From Bacteroidota bacterium (GTDB lineage Bacteria; Bacteroidota; Bacteroidia; Chitinophagales; BACL12), in the NCBI GenBank assembly GCA_016706865.1, contig JADJIS010000001.1, positions 310,001-374,000 of the forward strand: a stretch of 64,000 nucleotides of DNA, given 5' to 3'. Positions 60,222 to 64,000 of the stretch are shown in pieces. The notes beneath the pieces are model-generated. The model was not told the DNA's origin. It searched no databases and was given only the letters and a program-made list of their open reading frames with translations. How positions within the stretch are numbered: the first letter of the stretch is position 1; every line of letters begins with the position of its first letter. Position numbers and translations under genes: made by a program.

Positions 60222-61814
60222 ATGAAAAAATTTCTCCTCTTATGCTCCCTTTTATTGATCTTAACCACACAAATAAACGCCCAATTGACGGTAACTGCCG
60301 AATTGGATGACGAAACTTTCATTTATTCGCTTGCCGGTCCCGGAATTGTTGTTTCCGGTATTTCCCGCGATTGCGCTGGAGGCGCTTCAGGATTTTTTAA
60401 CAGCATGGATGCCAATGTAGGAATTGAAAATGGCATGCTGCTCACTTCCGGTCTTGCCGACGGTGCTATTGGCCCAAATGATGAAGGTTCTTATACTATG
60501 TATAATGGAACTGATGGCGATGATGACCTGACTGCAGCTGCAGGATATCCTACATACGATGCATGTGTTATTGAATTCGATATGACTGTTGCTGCCGATA
60601 CCTTAAAATTGAGTTATGTGTTCGGATCAGAAGAATACATGGAATTTGCAGGAACTGGTTTCAACGACATCTTTGCATTTTGGGTAAGCGGTCCGGATAT
60701 TCTCGTTCCAATTAATATTGCACAGGTTCCCGGAACTACCTTGCCGGTTGCTATTAATAATGTGAATGCATTTACAAATGCAGATTATTATGTGCACAAT
60801 GGAGATGGATTCGAAGCACCGTACAATACTGATGATATGTATGTTCAATATGATGGTTTAACTACCATATTGCTTGCTCATGTTCCGGTAACAGCGGGTG
60901 AAACGTATCATATGAAAATTGCTATTGCCGATGGATCAGATGCAATTTTTGATTCCGGAGTATTTCTTGAAACAGGAAGTTTAGGAAGTTTACGTATGAA
61001 ACACGAAACTTTAGCCGATAACGAACTTACTTATGCAGTGGAAAAATGTGCTACCGGTTATTTTAAATTTACTAACGAAGTTCCTTGTGCCGAACCTCTG
61101 GTTTTGGATTATTATATTGCAGGTAGTGCCACCAATGGTGTTGACTATGAATTGATAGCTGAACAATTAATTATACCTGCATGGGATAGTGTTGGAATTA
61201 TTGAAATTATTCCATTACACGACGCTGTTGCCGAAAGTTTTGAAAGCGTGGAATTATATTTATATAATCCTCAATCAGGTTTTATTTATGACACACTTAC
61301 TATTTTAATTGATGATGAATTGGAACTCAATGGTTATGAATCAGTTACTGATGGTCTTGAAATTCAATTTACTGAAACAGCAGGTGAAGCAGTAACCTGG
61401 TTATGGGAATTTGGTGATGGCGGCACTTCTAATTTGCAATCACCTACACATACATTTGTAGCAGCAGGCGAGTACGAAGTTTGTTTGACAATAACTGATG
61501 CTTCAGGATGTGAAGATAAATTTTGTAAAACAGTGGAAGCTGGTTCAGTTGGTATAAATAATACCCCATCTTCAGATTTTGTTGTTTCACCAAACCCAAC
61601 ACAAAATAATATCACTATCGAAATTCCTGTTTTATTAAGCGGTGATGTTGAAGTGAGTATTAAAAATGTTTTAGGACAAACAATGTTATCACAGGTTGCA
61701 AATGCAAATATGGTAACCGTTGAAATGGATCTAAGTGATCTAAGCAGCGGACTTTATTTTATAGAATTACGCAGTGAAGGAAAAACATTTGTAAAACAGA
61801 TTGAAAAAGAATAA
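60222..61814 (+). CDS. Secreted choice-of-anchor L/PKD protein with T9SS type A tail
   Basis: The 530-aa protein starts at the ATG at 60222 with a signal peptide ('FLLLCSLLLILTTQINAQ'); the upstream frame to 60144 is rejected. It has a choice-of-anchor L domain ('GMLLTSGLADGAIGPN', 'LSYVFGSEEYMEFAGTGFND'), a Calx-beta-like stretch ('NGVDYELIAEQLIIPA'), one PKD domain ('WLWEFGDGGTSNLQSPTHTF') and a T9SS type A tail ('VSPNPTQNNITIEI...GLYFIELRSEGKTFV'). The surface ligand is unknown. Confidence 0.87.
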   Translation: MKKFLLLCSLLLILTTQINAQLTVTAELDDETFIYSLAGPGIVVSGISRDCAGGASGFFNSMDANVGIENGMLLTSGLADGAIGPNDEGSYTMYNGTDGDDDLTAAAGYPTYDACVIEFDMTVAADTLKLSYVFGSEEYMEFAGTGFNDIFAFWVSGPDILVPINIAQVPGTTLPVAINNVNAFTNADYYVHNGDGFEAPYNTDDMYVQYDGLTTILLAHVPVTAGETYHMKIAIADGSDAIFDSGVFLETGSLGSLRMKHETLADNELTYAVEKCATGYFKFTNEVPCAEPLVLDYYIAGSATNGVDYELIAEQLIIPAWDSVGIIEIIPLHDAVAESFESVELYLYNPQSGFIYDTLTILIDDELELNGYESVTDGLEIQFTETAGEAVTWLWEFGDGGTSNLQSPTHTFVAAGEYEVCLTITDASGCEDKFCKTVEAGSVGINNTPSSDFVVSPNPTQNNITIEIPVLLSGDVEVSIKNVLGQTMLSQVANANMVTVEMDLSDLSSGLYFIELRSEGKTFVKQIEKE

Positions 61815-61835
61815 CAATTAATTTTGGAATTAAAG

Positions 61836-61870
61836 AAATCACTCCGGTATACATTGGAGTGATTTTTTTT
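61836..61870 (+). terminator. Terminator after the choice-of-anchor L gene
   Basis: The arms AAATCACTCC (61836-61845) and GGAGTGATTT (61856-61865) are perfect 10-bp inverted repeats, with a T run after the stem, 22 bp past the stop codon. Confidence 0.85.
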
Positions 61871-61926
61871 ATTTAATGGATATACAAAGGCAGAACTTTT
61901 GAATTTAATTAATAATTCTAACACAC

Positions 61927-63990
61927 ATGAAAAGACGAATTCTCCACATCACTACAATTATACTTATTTCTTTATCTCTTTTTAGCTGCAAGCATAACGA
62001 GAAAACAATTAAGTTAAGCTCTAAGGATCCTTTCCAAAACACAATAGTACCAAGCCAAAGTATTACTATTGATGCCTCAGTGGATAATGTTGTTGAAGGA
62101 GAAAAGGGAAGCATCATAATTTGTCCCAAGGGATGTTTTGTCGACAGAAACGGGAAAATAGTAGAAAAGAATATTGACATAGAAATTGCGGAAGCTCTTT
62201 CGTTGGAGGATATGTTATTATCAAATCTCACCACAACATCTGATGGCCAACTATTAGAAACAGATGGCATGATCTATTTTAATGCAACTTCGGATGGAGA
62301 ACAACTTTATATCAATAAAGAAAATCCCATTCATATAGAAATACCTACTCATCAAAAAAAACCTGGAATGATGGCGTATAAAGGCGTAAGAGATGCTGAA
62401 GGAAATATGAATTGGGTCGAACCAAAGAAGATTGATGACTTTTTAAAAACAGTTGATATCAATTCTCTGAATTTTTTACCTGAAAAATTCGAGACCGCGG
62501 TTGACAAAGGAATGCCATTTAGAAATTATAAAGTAGCAGACAAAAAATTGGCAGATAGTTTATACAACAGTTTATCAGTTTGGAGGGAAGGTGCTTTTAC
62601 AAAAGGATTTGTGCCAACCGACTATAATGAACCCTATTATAATGAACAAAAGGAGGTGATAAATGGAAAATACAGCGATCGTTCTTTTCTTGTTGACTCT
62701 AGTGACGAAAGAAGTTTAGATAATAATTATGATCCAGATGCCGGTGAATGCGGAATTGATCCAGCTTTAATAAAAGTGATCCAGAATTCAAATTACCAGA
62801 ATACTTTTATTGCTACTAAAGAATTTGAATCAAGGCTTCAGATATTATTTAAAACATGCAATACCAATTTACTATTACTTTATCTCGACAATCTGAATAA
62901 AAATTTATATGAGGTGGATAGCATGGTGGCGAAAAAATTAGCAGGCAGTGAACATCAGAATACTTTTTTGCAATTTATGGAACTACGTCAAACAAAGGTA
63001 AAGGAGGCAGACAAATACGCTGCATTATTAGAAGGATATTATGAAAAACAATTGAAGGAAGTTACAGGTCAATTAAATAACGAGCAGAAAAAAGTATTAA
63101 AAGAACTTGAAAAAAAGAATAAAGAAGCGCAGAGATTAGCTGATGACTATAAGAAGCTTTTATTTAAACGCGAAAAATATCGCATGGAAACCTATGGTTT
63201 CGAATGGACAAATACGGGATGGGTAAATATTGATATTGGCACCATCCCCAAAACTTGGAGTCCTCAACCTTTAGAAATTATTGTGGAGAATGGAAAAGAT
63301 CTTGACAGAACATATACTTATATTGTTTATACTTCCATTAGAAGTTTATATCGATTAAATACCAGTGATAATGTAATATTTACCACGGGTAATAAAAGCA
63401 ATAACAATGTGCATATGCCAAAGGCCTTGAGTGTTGCAATAGGAATAGGATACAAAGGTGATATTCCATATATTGCTCTTAAAGAATTCGAACCCGGTAA
63501 AGATCAAAAAATTTCCATGACCTTAACTCAAAGCACTCCGGAAAAAGTTAAGGAAATGATAAGACCTTACGATACGTATGTTGCCGAGAATAAAATTGAT
63601 GTTGATCTGGAATATATGGCTAAATTTTATGAGGAAAAACAAAGGCAATTGCAATTAAAAAAAGAAGATGAATTTATACGATCACTTTATGATATTGCAT
63701 TTCCGTGTTGCGCTAAAAACGGCGAGGAATTGTATTTAAGTTATTGTGCAGTATGCCATTCATATAAAGATGAAACTATTACAGGGCCAAGTTTGGTTGG
63801 AGTCAGAAAAAAACATAGCAACGAATGGCTTTATCAATGGACCATTAATTCACAGGAGTTAATTAAGAGTGGAAATTCTGAAGCGATAAAAATATATGAA
63901 CAATATCAATCGATTCAACCTGCTTTTAACCTAACCAGAACAGAAGTTAACGCTATATTTGATTATATTGATGGATTAGCAGCATTGTGA
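61927..63990 (+). CDS. Lipoprotein with C-terminal cytochrome c domain
   Basis: The 687-aa protein begins with a lipoprotein signal ('ITTIILISLSLFSC', lipobox Cys20). A long middle region follows with no family I recognise, including a predicted coiled coil (about 370-420, 'QLNNEQKKVLKELEKKNKEAQRL'). Near residue 606 is a haem c motif 'YCAVCHSYK' followed by 'GPSLVGVRKKHSNEWLYQW' and a C-terminal 'TRTEVNAIFDYIDGL', a class I cytochrome fold. Cytochrome-tailed lipoproteins of this layout can donate electrons at the outer membrane. Its partner is unknown. Confidence 0.82.
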   Translation: MKRRILHITTIILISLSLFSCKHNEKTIKLSSKDPFQNTIVPSQSITIDASVDNVVEGEKGSIIICPKGCFVDRNGKIVEKNIDIEIAEALSLEDMLLSNLTTTSDGQLLETDGMIYFNATSDGEQLYINKENPIHIEIPTHQKKPGMMAYKGVRDAEGNMNWVEPKKIDDFLKTVDINSLNFLPEKFETAVDKGMPFRNYKVADKKLADSLYNSLSVWREGAFTKGFVPTDYNEPYYNEQKEVINGKYSDRSFLVDSSDERSLDNNYDPDAGECGIDPALIKVIQNSNYQNTFIATKEFESRLQILFKTCNTNLLLLYLDNLNKNLYEVDSMVAKKLAGSEHQNTFLQFMELRQTKVKEADKYAALLEGYYEKQLKEVTGQLNNEQKKVLKELEKKNKEAQRLADDYKKLLFKREKYRMETYGFEWTNTGWVNIDIGTIPKTWSPQPLEIIVENGKDLDRTYTYIVYTSIRSLYRLNTSDNVIFTTGNKSNNNVHMPKALSVAIGIGYKGDIPYIALKEFEPGKDQKISMTLTQSTPEKVKEMIRPYDTYVAENKIDVDLEYMAKFYEEKQRQLQLKKEDEFIRSLYDIAFPCCAKNGEELYLSYCAVCHSYKDETITGPSLVGVRKKHSNEWLYQWTINSQELIKSGNSEAIKIYEQYQSIQPAFNLTRTEVNAIFDYIDGLAAL

Positions 63991-64000
63991 AATAATTTGC

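Overview
The window is AT-rich bacterial DNA from a member of the Bacteroidota. Evidence for this includes many secreted proteins with type IX secretion (T9SS) C-terminal domains of both type A and type B, promoters of the Bacteroidota form TAnnTTTG, weak Shine-Dalgarno sequences, and a rplM-rpsI-rpsB-tsf operon. I cannot name a genus. Coding density is high. The spacers are unusual because many carry short tandem word repeats, mostly with a period of 7 bases.

Layout. 1-9.3 kb: 3' end of an M1-type aminopeptidase, an MsbA-like ABC exporter, rbfA and a LolC/E-like permease, a TerC membrane protein, acetyl-CoA synthetase, a DinB-fold protein and a ROK sugar kinase. 9.4-17.5 kb: three large secreted proteins, namely an SGNH-like T9SS protein, a multidomain GH92 alpha-mannosidase, and an SBBP-propeller protein with MopE-like calcium motifs. 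17.9-20.6 kb: the ribosomal protein/EF-Ts operon. 21.2-22.6 kb: a frameshifted YugP-type Zn protease and LemA.

22.8-38.0 kb is a defence region. It starts with a two-gene winged-helix/nucleotidyltransferase cassette that resembles AbiE and has a 24-bp palindrome in its promoter. After a secreted TIGR03803-type protein comes a compact six-gene minus-strand operon: a 971-aa orphan protein, a 2047-aa DEAD helicase with a Zn-Cys C-terminus (DruE-like), an iron-sulfur PD-(D/E)XK nuclease, a C5-cytosine methyltransferase (DruM-like), an HNH endonuclease fused to a GRTGHDY-type domain, and a 61-aa zinc-ribbon protein. The core matches Druantia type II in gene content. The HNH and zinc-ribbon genes appear to be extra, so this may be an extended variant.

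38.3-50.9 kb: dus, a phospholipid cluster (CPBP protease, DUF2007, cdsA, psd), a small secreted protein, a DUF559 nuclease, a YjjG-like HAD phosphatase, an NAD-dependent epimerase, anmK, a small cytochrome c with a structured leader, and two tandem paralogous T9SS type-B PKD proteins. 51.1-64 kb: two secreted amidohydrolase-family proteins with partly degenerate metal sites, tRNA-Ser(GGA), TatD, a polysaccharide deacetylase, gltX, an Asp-rich acidic protein, a TrmN6-like methyltransferase, a choice-of-anchor-L/PKD T9SS protein, and a cytochrome c-tailed lipoprotein.

The main points for follow-up are the Druantia-like operon with extra nucleases, the AbiE-like cassette with its palindromic operator, and the set of unrelated heptanucleotide tandem repeats in the spacers, which recalls the STRR repeats of cyanobacteria.
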